A stretch of 64,000 bases of DNA from JAUIIK01 sp963745675 (lineage in GTDB: Bacteria; Chloroflexota; Chloroflexia; Thermomicrobiales; CFX8), in assembly GCA_963745675.1 (NCBI GenBank), contig CAVUYM010000023.1, forward strand, positions 1 through 64,000, written 5' to 3'. This document shows positions 50,060-58,743 of the stretch, one piece after another. The notes under the pieces were generated by a model. The model was not told the DNA's origin. It did no database searches and worked only from the letters and a program-made list of their open reading frames with translations. Numbering within the stretch: the first letter of the stretch is position 1; every line of letters begins with the position of its first letter. A program made the translations under genes and the position numbers.

Positions 50060-51634
50060 TTACAGCAGGGCCGGGATTGTAAGCGGCATCTCATAGGGGC
50101 TGCACTGATTGAGGCTCAAGACCCAGCGCACGGCCCCGGTGTATTGACTGACACAGGTCAGCAGATCGCCATCGTCTGGCAGGGTATGCGTCCACTGAGG
50201 CGGGTTGCAGGGGCGCCCGAATGTATAGCTCACCTTCCCGGTATAGGGATTGATACAGAAGCTCAGGCTGCCACGAACCACAAGCTCGGTCTGGCCGGCA
50301 TAGCAACCGCCACTGAGCGGGATGAAAACTGCACCACCGGTGTAGCGCGAGGCGCACAGTGGAAAGGCTGCGTTCTGCTGGACCTCCACCGCGCCGATGT
50401 CACAGCCTGAGCCGGAAGGACGTGAATACCTTCGCTGGTCAGCGCTCGTTCTGCAAGCTCCGTTATCAATGGCGTCGGAGCCGAGGCTCGGGAGCATCGT
50501 TAGGGTCGGGCCGCCGTTGTCAGCCAATGCATCGAGGTTGACGCTGGCGCTGTTCTGGATGTCGCCGGTAGCCGCGAAGAGGCAGGAAGTATCATCGCTT
50601 AGATTGAAACCGAGCGAGGTGAGTGTGCCCGTACTGTTGTAGCAATTTGGGCCATATGCGGCGAAGTTCCCGGCGACAATTGAGTCTGAAGTCTTCAGCG
50701 TGCCGGCGAAGCCGTTGGCGACCGCTCCTCCACCATAGGTTGCACTGTTGTTGCTTAGGGTACTGGCGATGATTGATAGCGTCCCGTAATTGAAGTTGCC
50801 GATGGCCCCACCTTCAGCGCCGCTGTTGCCACTGAATGTACTGTTCGTGATCGCAAGTGTGGCAAAGGACCCGATCGCGCCGCCGCCGCCGTAGGGCTGA
50901 ATCGCACTGTTGCCACTAAAGGTGCTGCCGGAGATCTCGACCGTGCCGGTGTTGATGGCAATCGCGCCACCGATATCGTCTGCGGTGTTGTCACTGAAGG
51001 TACTGTCTGTGATCTTCAGCATGCCACCGTTGATGTTGATCGCGCCGCCTCGGAAGGTGGCGCTGTTGCCACTGAAGGTGCTTGCCGTGATCGTCGCCGT
51101 ACCGGAGGTGATGGCGATCACGCCGCCGACGATTGAGCTGTTGTCGCTAAAGGTGCTGGACGTGATTGTCAGGGTGCCTCGGTTGTAGATTACTCCGTGA
51201 CCATATCCATCGTACCCACTATTGCCACTGAAGGTGCTGGCTTTGATCGCCAGCGTGCCAAAGTTCTCGATTGCGCCAGCACCATCTGTGCTGTGGCCAT
51301 TGTTGAGGGCGAGATTGCGTAAATCCAGTGCTGCATCTTCGTCTACTGAAAAGAATCGGGTCGTGCCACCGCCATCGAAGATGACATTACCGTTGCCGAT
51401 GATCGTCACATTGGACGTGATCGTCTTTTCGCTAGTGAACGTAATCGTCTCGCTACAGGCAAAGGTGATCGTGCCGACACCATTCAGCTGCGCCGTCGCT
51501 AACGCCGCGTTGAAGCCGTCTTCGGTGCATGTCGAGACGAGAGCATTGTTCGCCAGCACGCCCCCGACCGATAGCAGCGGCACCAGACCAACTATCAGCC
51601 CAACGGCCATCAACAGGCGCAAAGTACCTGACAC
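50060..51634 (-). CDS. Secreted parallel-beta-helix surface protein with CxxxYTG repeats
   Basis: Intact 524-residue protein. It has a signal peptide (LLMAVGLIVGLVPLLSVGGVLA), then a pectin-lyase-like beta-helix made of repeats such as TITSSTFSDNSSIVGGVIAI and STFSGNSATFRGGAI (FxxN and GGA/I motifs, as in PMP-type proteins), then a choice-of-anchor segment (DALADNGGPTLTMLPSLGSDAIDNG). The C-terminus carries three Cys-x3-Tyr-Thr-Gly units (LCASRYTGG, FCINPYTGK, TCVSQYTGA), each ending in a second Cys. It is probably displayed on the cell surface. It faces tRNA-Thr across about 300 bases. Confidence 0.82.
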   Translation of the reverse strand: MSGTLRLLMAVGLIVGLVPLLSVGGVLANNALVSTCTEDGFNAALATAQLNGVGTITFACSETITFTSEKTITSNVTIIGNGNVIFDGGGTTRFFSVDEDAALDLRNLALNNGHSTDGAGAIENFGTLAIKASTFSGNSGYDGYGHGVIYNRGTLTITSSTFSDNSSIVGGVIAITSGTATITASTFSGNSATFRGGAININGGMLKITDSTFSDNTADDIGGAIAINTGTVEISGSTFSGNSAIQPYGGGGAIGSFATLAITNSTFSGNSGAEGGAIGNFNYGTLSIIASTLSNNSATYGGGAVANGFAGTLKTSDSIVAGNFAAYGPNCYNSTGTLTSLGFNLSDDTSCLFAATGDIQNSASVNLDALADNGGPTLTMLPSLGSDAIDNGACRTSADQRRYSRPSGSGCDIGAVEVQQNAAFPLCASRYTGGAVFIPLSGGCYAGQTELVVRGSLSFCINPYTGKVSYTFGRPCNPPQWTHTLPDDGDLLTCVSQYTGAVRWVLSLNQCSPYEMPLTIPALL

Positions 51635-51937
51635 AGATTCTATCCATTCAGTATTCCCAGATGAGCCTGCATGATTGTAGCCTCATTGCGTCAATGGCGA
51701 GAGAATCGCTATTCATCCAACCTTCCATCACTGTCTCTCACTCAGGTCCACATGCAGATGATTTTGGCAAAGCTGGTGTTGTATCGATAGCATAATAGCT
51801 GTAAAAAAACCTCGGGGACCAAGCGTCCGGCACTCAGCGGCTGACCCCAGTTTGGCGACTGAAGTACGTTCGGGCATTCGCCGCTTTCGGCTAGCAAACA
51901 GAGCCGCTAACTTCTGAACTTTTCAGATTTGTTGGGG
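51635..51937. other. Upstream region of the beta-helix gene
   Basis: No gene is supported. The minus-strand promoter of the beta-helix protein should lie at the left end. An A7 run followed by a C/G-rich segment near 51804-51850 could fold, but I cannot assign it. Confidence 0.4.
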
Positions 51938-52009
51938 AGCCGACGATCGGATTTGAACCGATGGCCTGCTGTTTACGAAACAGCTGCTCTACCACTGAGC
52001 TACGTCGGC
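51938..52009 (-). tRNA. tRNA-Thr (anticodon CGT)
   Basis: A 72-base cloverleaf on the minus strand: acceptor GCCGACG/CGTCGGC with discriminator T, D-arm AGCTCAGTGGTAGAGC, anticodon stem GCTGT/ACAGC with loop TTCGTAA (anticodon CGT) and T-arm ATCGGTTCAAATCCGAT. CCA is not encoded. With the GGT tRNA at 38608 this gives two threonine isoacceptors in the window. Confidence 0.93.
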
Positions 52010-52271
52010 AATGGACAAATGGTACGCAAAGCTGCGGCCTATTTGCACGTCAGATTTTATCATAGCAACTTCCCTGGTAATCCCTTCTCGTAGGGTATTC
52101 AGACCGCCTGGACGATCGTCCTAATATCGCGCTCGATTGCTGGCGCATGCTTCCTGTTGCGACTGTTGGCGGATACGGGCGATTCAGGGGTTGCAGCCCG
52201 GTGAGCCTTCCCAACAGGCACTCTTGTGGAGGCTAGCTGCGCTTGGCGGAGTCTTTAGGAAATCGATCAGG

Positions 52272-53066
52272 TCAGTTTGTGGCAGCAATTTTCTTCGTAT
52301 TGCTTTCGGCGAGCTCAAGCGCGAACGCCAGAGGTTCTCCGCCCTGCGCAAAATAGGCATAGATACGCGGGCCTACTCGTACATAGACGATAGCGGTTCT
52401 GGTGCCGTCGGAGGCCAGCACAGAACTGGCGAACGCGCCATCGGCCAACTCCGGATCGGGTTCGACGAACTCCTGCCCCTGACTTGCATTGAGCGAGCGT
52501 AGCCAGTCGAGTGCATCTGCCGCCTGCTCATCGCCGCCATATTCGTTGACGGTTGTGAGCACATAGAACGGAACGGTGTCGTCATTCCCCTGGCTCTCCC
52601 GGGAATATTCACGGAAGAGATGCTCCTTGAATCCCCATTCGTTGAGCCGCTCCAGATGCGCCGTCGCGTCGGCATAGGAATTCGCCAGATCCAGGGCTGA
52701 CCGTGCGCCCTGGTTAGCCAGGAAGAAGCCTTCGCCCGGCAGTTCGTCAGTCTGTGGCAGCGATTCGGCCAAACTTATTGGGATTGCGGTGGCCGTCGGC
52801 GTCGGCTCAGGCGTCGGAGTTGGCGGTTCGGGCGTTTCCGTGCTCGTAGCGATCGGTGTTGCCTCCGTGGTCGCAGTAGCTGCCGCGGTTGGGCTCGGCT
52901 CCGTCGTCGTCGTTGCAGTATTGAGAGCTACCTGCGTTGGGATAGTCGGCTGAGCGACCGTTGTCGGAGTAGGGTCGGTGTCGTCGCGATTGTCCGGCCC
53001 CGCACATGCTGAGGCCAGAACGACGAGTCCGCTCAGCAGGGTAACTATCAATATGCGTTTCGTCAT
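52272..53066 (-). CDS. Lipoprotein of unknown function with Thr/Pro-rich tether
   Basis: Intact protein of 264 residues from ATG 53066. The signal peptide ends in the lipobox LASAC, so it is probably lipid-anchored. Residues ~25-105 form a Thr/Pro/Ala-rich tether (TPTPEPTPTATAIP); the remaining ~155 residues form a globular domain (DELPGEGFFLANQGARSALDLANSYADATAHLERLNEWGF) that I do not recognise. The ORF extends upstream to 53225 without a good start. It is transcribed away from the VOC gene. Likely extracytoplasmic binding protein; the ligand cannot be inferred. Confidence 0.7.
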   Translation of the reverse strand: MTKRILIVTLLSGLVVLASACAGPDNRDDTDPTPTTVAQPTIPTQVALNTATTTTEPSPTAAATATTEATPIATSTETPEPPTPTPEPTPTATAIPISLAESLPQTDELPGEGFFLANQGARSALDLANSYADATAHLERLNEWGFKEHLFREYSRESQGNDDTVPFYVLTTVNEYGGDEQAADALDWLRSLNASQGQEFVEPDPELADGAFASSVLASDGTRTAIVYVRVGPRIYAYFAQGGEPLAFALELAESNTKKIAATN

Positions 53067-53260
53067 CGTTGTCACCCCGTAAGCGATAGGAACATGTTTG
53101 CACGATCGACCTGTAAGGCATTGTAATGAAGTTGCAGTCTCTATCGCTGAAGCAACGGCGAGGAGTCCAGCCCGGGATTGTCGTTGAGATCCGAACGGCG
53201 AGTACAATCGATAGTCGTTCAGCACTATTCAGAAGCGGCATACAAATCAGGGAGTTACAA

Positions 53261-54003
53261 ATGATTACAGGTATCGACCACATCGTCATCATGGTGTCCG
53301 ATTTGGAGCAAGCTGCCAGGCAGTGGGGCGATCTCGGCTTCACCGTCATTCCGGGGGGAAACACCCGAGAGGGACCCATAACGCTTTGATCGCATTTCAA
53401 GATCACTCTTATCTCGAGCTGATCGCCTTCTGGGAACCGGACTACGACGCCCACAAATGGCACAGATTCCAGAACAGCGGCATCGGGCTCATCGACCACG
53501 CCCTCGCCAGCAGCGATCTGGCGCAGGAAGTCCAGGACGTTAGCGCGCGGGGAGTTGTCTACGATGGGCCTCATCCGGGCGCCAGAAGCCGCCCCGATGG
53601 AGTGGAGCTTTCGTGGCGCACCGCACAGCCCGCCGGGATTGAGGATCATGCTCTTCCCTTCCTGATTGACGATGTGAGCCCGCGTGAGTTGCGCGTTGCT
53701 GGTGGCGCACAGGCCGAGCACTCCAATGGCGTCCTGGGCGTCGATATGCTTCAGCTCGTCGTGGGCGATGTCGCTTCCGCATCGGCCGCATACGCTTCCG
53801 TCGTTGGCACGGAAGCCTCGGGGTCGATCAGCGTTGGGCCACATACGGTTGAGCTACAGAAGCCCGCAAGCGGCAGCGATGCCGAAGCGCGCCTGAGAGA
53901 TTACGGCGCTGGTCCGTTTCGTGTGCGCTTTTTTGGCTCTAGTTCGTTCGATGTTGAACCCGGCGAAGTAGATGGCGCGCGCATAAGCTGCATCACTCGC
54001 TAG
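53261..54003 (+). CDS. Glyoxalase-like (VOC) domain protein (one frameshift)
   Basis: About 247 residues in two VOC modules. It starts ITGIDHIVIMVSDLEQAARQWGDLGFTVIPGG, with the metal-ligand His, and continues after a frame change near 53365 with ALIAFQDHSYLELIAFWEP, carrying the ligand Glu. This is the glyoxalase-like (PF13468) arrangement, in which a single chain holds both halves. The second module (GVDMLQLVVGDVASASAAYASVVG) lacks clear ligands. GGAG precedes ATG 53261. It is the first of three same-strand genes with small gaps. Function unknown. Confidence 0.75.
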
Positions 54004-54053
54004 AGATCGCGCGAGAATCGCGGGGCCAGGCTACATCGAAGGAGCAGAATCAA

Positions 54054-55278
54054 GTGTCACAGTATGACGGCAGGATGGAACTCTGGAATTCCGCCAGGGA
54101 GGCGATTGATCTCGCAGAATCTGATCTACGGGAGCTGGGGCGGCGCATTTCGGGAGAATCTCCGGATGCTCGCGTTCGCACTCTTGGGGCATTCGTTGAG
54201 GATCATGCCTTCGAAATCGAGTGGGGTGTCGCGGGCATAGACGGCGCGTTTTTCGCGAGCTCCCAGCACTTTGACGAGGAAGACATGCGCAAGGGGCTGC
54301 GGCATGGACACGCCGCGATCGTCGCCTGTGGCGATACCGACCATTCTTCCGATCTGGTCGCGAGCGCAGCTTGCGTTATCGGAGTCGCGGCAACGCTCTC
54401 GAAAATGTTCGGCAAGGTGAGCTTGATTGCGACTCCGCAGACGGCCGATCTGTTGTCCATTGCTGATGAGGACATATTTTCAACCCCCGATTGCGTCTTC
54501 ACGTTTCGCGGCGCGACGGACGGAACAGGCTTTCAACACACGATAACAAGCTCAGGTAATCATCTGGCGGGGGCGACGATTGAATTGGTCTCGGATGGCG
54601 GCAACAATCTCCTTTTGCGGGAACTTCATGCTGCGGTCGCGACATTGATCGACGGTCTGCGAAGAGCCGGAATCATTGACTCCTACGCAGAGCGGGTTCG
54701 AGATTCGGGCATTGGAATCGGGCAAGGTACGTGAAATCGTTAATCAGATCTCGGCGCTCGTGCGTGCGAGAGTCGAATCGACAGGAATCCCGGTAAGCAT
54801 TTCGGTTTCTGAGATGAAACTGGAAATGTTGCCAAGCCGGATCCTCGCGAGGCGCATCAAGACATTCTCGGATACGTTGAAAGTGAAGATGGACAGAGTC
54901 CACAAGCGTCCTATTGATGAGCCGACCTACTGGGGGACGGTATCCCACGAAGTTGCGACGGCTATCGTCGGATATCCGCTCGCTAATGGTGGTGATGACG
55001 TTGAACAGGCCATGATCATCGCAAAGGCTACAGCGGGGGCGGCGTTGGACCTTTTTGGAGACATGGAGTTTCGAGGATTTGTGGACGGAGAACGAATCAG
55101 GGCTTTGCGGGAACGCGACCTTGAGCGCACACCGCGACGCTGGCTCGGCGTCCATCCCGTCCTACCGCCCAACGATACTCGACGACGAACGGTCAACATC
55201 CCGGACGTGATCGTTCGCGGTCCCGGTTTGCCGAAACCATCAGCCGAAGACTTCGTCGACGAAGACGAACACTCCTAG
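54054..55278 (+). CDS. Degenerate M20-like amidohydrolase homologue (one frameshift)
   Basis: About 407 residues, close to M20D amidohydrolases in length. A frame change near 54700 joins SYAERVRDSG to GFEIRALESGKVREIVNQIS, the latter resembling the lid-domain helix with the ESTGIPVSI turn. Where M20D enzymes have xHACGHDxHxA, this protein has IVACGDTDHSSDL: the Cys and last His are kept but the middle His is lost. Where GTPAEE supplies the catalytic Glu pair, it has IATPQTAD. It is therefore probably inactive or altered. Assignment rests on pattern only and is moderately uncertain. The next gene starts 3 bases after its stop. Confidence 0.55.
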
Positions 55279-55281
55279 GTT

Positions 55282-56085
55282 TTGGCGATCGATCGTCGCG
55301 CGCTGGGCCAGACCGGAATCGATCTACCCTCGTTCGGGATACGCGCGAGCAAGCCCTTCGACGTATTCGGGAAGGAAGCCCAAACTTCGCGCGCGCATCT
55401 GGTGCGCACAGCGATCGATCGTGAAATCGACTTTTTCGCCAGCTCTCCCGGATTCGGAGAAGGCGAACGAATTCTTGCCGCAGGTCTTATTGGTTACCGT
55501 CTTCGTGCAACGGTGATGTCGACGATTCGGAACCCGGAGCTGGCAGCCGCCTACAAGGAAATTGATGTTTCACTCCACCTCTTCGATCAACATATCGATC
55601 TTCTCCTGGCCGACTGGGCAGCGGCATCTGAAGAATTGTTGACGTCATTCGCCCGGATGCGAGCGATGGGAGACGTTGAAGCATTTGGGGTCGCCTGTCA
55701 GACGATCGATGAGTTGCGAGAAGCGTCAAACCGCATCGTTGTCGATGGCCTCGATCTGATCTCTATCCCTGCGACACTGCTTCTGTCAGCAACTGCCAAT
55801 CGGCTTGTCTCCTCTGTTGTGCGACGGGAATGCGGCTTGATTGCCTACATCCCGGATGGGTTAGAAGCGGTTCGCGGTGCGGCTCTCGACAATATGAAGG
55901 TGAATCCAAAACGTCACGGCCTCGAGTCGGTAGCCGATGTGCTGGCAAAGCTCGCGCTCAGCGACAACCGTATTACGTCAGTTGCGATTCCGGTACGTCG
56001 CGTTCGAGATCTCGATCGACTCGAAGCCATCGCGTCAGCACGTTCCTTCAACGCCACGGAGATGGAAGCGCTGCGAACCGGTTGA
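55282..56085 (+). CDS. Aldo/keto reductase-like protein lacking the catalytic tetrad
   Basis: Intact 267-residue protein with the AKR start RRALGQTGIDLPSFGIRAS and the TIM-barrel pattern. At the catalytic positions the sequence differs: FFASSPGFGEGE replaces FFDTAPxYGxGE (Asp to Ala, Tyr to Phe), VMSTI replaces xxxTK (Lys to Ile) and IDLLLADW replaces DLxxxH (His to Asp). All four residues of the Asp-Tyr-Lys-His tetrad therefore appear substituted, so reductase activity is unlikely. The cofactor-binding C-terminus is also poorly kept. TTG 55282 lies 3 bases after the M20-like stop, implying coupling and a shared role, perhaps as a binding or regulatory pair. Confidence 0.7.
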   Translation: MAIDRRALGQTGIDLPSFGIRASKPFDVFGKEAQTSRAHLVRTAIDREIDFFASSPGFGEGERILAAGLIGYRLRATVMSTIRNPELAAAYKEIDVSLHLFDQHIDLLLADWAAASEELLTSFARMRAMGDVEAFGVACQTIDELREASNRIVVDGLDLISIPATLLLSATANRLVSSVVRRECGLIAYIPDGLEAVRGAALDNMKVNPKRHGLESVADVLAKLALSDNRITSVAIPVRRVRDLDRLEAIASARSFNATEMEALRTG

Positions 56086-56191
56086 CAGTCATCGGTGCGC
56101 GTCGCATGTCTTTGGCGTGTTACAACCCGGCAGTACATTTTCAAGCAGCGGCCCCTGATCGGGTTAGTCTGTATGTCCGACGAATGGCCCC

Positions 56192-57718
56192 ATGATGCTT
56201 GGCAGCTTGCGCTCAAGACTAGTTCTTTCGCACTTCATCGTTATCCTGATGGCGTTTTTGTTGACTGCCATCATCGCATCGGTGCCGATACGGCGCGTCC
56301 AGGAAGCGCGGCTGCGAAACAGTCTCGTTTTGAGCAGCGAGTCCGTCGCCCGACAGATCGATCTCACCCGAACTTTGACGCAAGATGCCGATCTGGTTCG
56401 CAATTCAACACAGATCGAATTCGCGCAGCGTGCCGCGTCTGCGGAACAACAGCGCTCCGGCAACCGCATCCTGATCGTCAATCAGGATGGGCGTGTGATT
56501 GTCGACTCGAGCCCGACCCGCTCGTACGAGGGCGAGACCATCCCAACGCTGGTACCCGCGATCGACCAGCTAAGTATTCATGTAGGAAACAAACCCCCAC
56601 CAGCGCGACTTGGCGCGCGTATCGCGCTCGTTGTTGAAACATATTCGGTACCTGCGGGCGAGCTTGATGGTCGCAGACTCACGGTAGCGGCGACGGGCGC
56701 AAGTGCGTCCCCGGAACTGGCCAATCTCTACTTCGTTGCCTGGGCGCCCCGAAGGGCAGCGCCACTGATCGACGACTTCGTAAGACCACTCGCGATTGCA
56801 TCGATCGTAGCCCTGGGAGTATCAGTCGTTATCGGGTTGCTGATATCGAGGTCGATCACTGGCCCACTACAACGTTTGACTACATCAGTAGATGAGATCA
56901 ATTCTGCAGGGCTCGATGAGCGCATCAAAATGGAGAGTGGGGATGAGGTTGGGACGCTCGTCTCAGCCTTCAACCAGATGCTGGATCGGCTAGCGTCGAC
57001 GTACGACTCGCAACGCGAACTACTCGCCAACATCGCTCATGAATTACGCACGCCCTTGACTTCCATACAAGGTTATACGCATGCACTGCGAGACGACGTC
57101 ATCCACGATGCGGACGCGCGCCAGGATGCCCTGCAGACAATCGCTGATGAAGCACGGAGGATGACCGAGCTGGTCGAGCAGATCTTGCAACTTTCGCGGC
57201 TGGAATCCGGCCAGCTACCCGTAAGATTCACGGAAACTGTAATAGGCGAGGTGCTTTCAACGCTTGAGCGCCAGTTCGCGTTGCTGGTTGCCGAGCAAGG
57301 CGTGCGCCTTTCAGTCGATCGAGAATCCGAACTCCGCTGCGTTGTAGATCCAGAACTCCTCACTCAGGCGCTCGGCAACTTGATAAATAACGCCGTTCGT
57401 CATACCGGTGATGGTGGAGTGGTTGAAGTTCGAGCGACGCGGATATCGAGCCCATCTCGACCGGCGGCTATCCGAATCGTCGTCACAGACACCGGCGAAG
57501 GGATGAGCGAAACGGAACTCGAGCATATCTTCGGTCGCTTCTACCGCTCCGGCGGTCGATCGAGCCAGCACGACGTGCGCAACTTCGGTCTGGGGCTTTC
57601 AATCGTGCAAGAAATCGTGAACCGTCACCGGGGCGAAATAAGCGTTGAAAGTACGCCGGGCGTTGGGACCGCGTTCACTATCGAACTTCCGGTGAACCAG
57701 GATGCCGCCAACTCTTGA
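56192..57718 (+). CDS. Membrane sensor histidine kinase (orphan)
   Basis: Intact kinase of 508 residues. TM helix 1 lies at about 13-35 (FIVILMAFLLTAIIASV), followed by an extracytoplasmic sensor region. TM helix 2 lies at about 198-220 (IASIVALGVSVVIGLLIS), then a HAMP domain (DERIKMESGDEVGTLVSAFNQML), HisKA with ANIAHELRTPLTSIQGY, and HATPase with NLINNAVRHT, TDTGEGMSE, FGRFYR and FGLGLSIV. No response-regulator gene is adjacent, so its partner is encoded elsewhere. A secreted protein gene follows 134 bases downstream and may be its sensor accessory or target. Confidence 0.88.
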   Translation: MMLGSLRSRLVLSHFIVILMAFLLTAIIASVPIRRVQEARLRNSLVLSSESVARQIDLTRTLTQDADLVRNSTQIEFAQRAASAEQQRSGNRILIVNQDGRVIVDSSPTRSYEGETIPTLVPAIDQLSIHVGNKPPPARLGARIALVVETYSVPAGELDGRRLTVAATGASASPELANLYFVAWAPRRAAPLIDDFVRPLAIASIVALGVSVVIGLLISRSITGPLQRLTTSVDEINSAGLDERIKMESGDEVGTLVSAFNQMLDRLASTYDSQRELLANIAHELRTPLTSIQGYTHALRDDVIHDADARQDALQTIADEARRMTELVEQILQLSRLESGQLPVRFTETVIGEVLSTLERQFALLVAEQGVRLSVDRESELRCVVDPELLTQALGNLINNAVRHTGDGGVVEVRATRISSPSRPAAIRIVVTDTGEGMSETELEHIFGRFYRSGGRSSQHDVRNFGLGLSIVQEIVNRHRGEISVESTPGVGTAFTIELPVNQDAANS

Positions 57719-57852
57719 ATCGATTCACGCGCCTGTTACAAAGCGACACTAACCTGATCACATGCATGGCAGCGTATCGCTGCATATTCGACCGGGGCCT
57801 CGCTACAGCGTTGTATCCGAAGCCCTGACGAGCCACAAGGAGGACTGGCAAC

Positions 57853-58485
57853 ATGAAGAGGTTCAAAGGAATGTTTAGCAGCGGGCGAATCGCGACGGTC
57901 GCAGCTCTATTCGGTATCGCGCTCATTGCGCTCATCGCCGTTCCGTTCGTCGCATCTGCTGACGAACCGACAGGCGACGGACCGAGGAAAGGACCAACGA
58001 CCGTCGAGCAGTGCGACAATCGGGTGGCTGCCGACACCCCGCGGCGCGATAATTTCCTCGACGAGTTGGTGACCGACGCCGTTATATCCGCCGATCAGGC
58101 GACCGAGATTGACGCCCGGCTAGACACCAGGCGCTTCGAAGGCTGTGTCGCTCGTATCGTCTTCCCGCGAGGCACTGCCGTGGAAGCAACCGCTTCGGCG
58201 ACCGGAACCGCTAAACGAGAGGTTCTGGGAGCCCTGGTAGCCGGACAGAGTCTCTCGGAGTTTGCGAACGAGCATGGCGTGGATGATGCGTCGCTGATGA
58301 CGGCGATCATGGAATCACCAACGGCGAAGGCAACTGACCTTGTCAACAATAGTGAGATCGATCAGGCAACTGCCGATAGCATCCTCGCAAAGATCGAAGA
58401 GTGCGTCAGTGAAGTGATCCATAAAACTGACTTGCAGCCGAGGCACCCCGGTGCAGCGGCCAACCTCTTTGGCGACCAGCTCTAG
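57853..58485 (+). CDS. Secreted protein of unknown function
   Basis: Intact 210-residue protein with an N-terminal signal peptide (IATVAALFGIALIALIAVPFVASA). The mature part includes VLGALVAGQSLSEFANEHGVDD and AKATDLVNNSEIDQATADSILAKIEECV, a helical pattern (GxSLxxxAxxxGV, GxIxxxxAxxIL) recurring in secreted proteins of Actinobacteria and Chloroflexota with no assigned function. AAGGAGG lies before ATG 57853 at normal spacing. A strong terminator follows. Confidence 0.72.
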   Translation: MKRFKGMFSSGRIATVAALFGIALIALIAVPFVASADEPTGDGPRKGPTTVEQCDNRVAADTPRRDNFLDELVTDAVISADQATEIDARLDTRRFEGCVARIVFPRGTAVEATASATGTAKREVLGALVAGQSLSEFANEHGVDDASLMTAIMESPTAKATDLVNNSEIDQATADSILAKIEECVSEVIHKTDLQPRHPGAAANLFGDQL

Positions 58486-58509
58486 CCAAATTCACGCCTG
58501 GAAAACTGT

Positions 58510-58533
58510 GGCGGCCGGCGCAAGCCGGCCGCC
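58510..58533 (+). terminator. GC-rich hairpin terminator
   Basis: GGCGGCCGGC pairs with GCCGGCCGCC around the tetraloop GCAA, followed by ATTTCC. It lies 24 bases after the secreted-protein stop. The stem is very stable, but the T-run is short. Confidence 0.7.
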
Positions 58534-58743
58534 ATTTCCGCTGTCGAATAACCCAACCATAACGTCTCTGCTTTAATTGGAGCTATGGGGGAGGTTCCCT
58601 CGATACGTCCGCGCGCGCTAAGCGCTGGACGTTGACGCTGTTTGTGCCCGGCTGCTAGTCTCGCCGGGCCCGCTTACCGGGTGATTTGGTTTGCGCCATG
58701 CCAAGACTGTGCACGGGTCACAAACCTGCAATACGGAGGAACC

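Noticed and set aside
49706..50410. Plus-strand open frame of 234 codons as a gene
   Set aside because: It runs antisense through the beta-helix protein, with no motif and no ribosome site.
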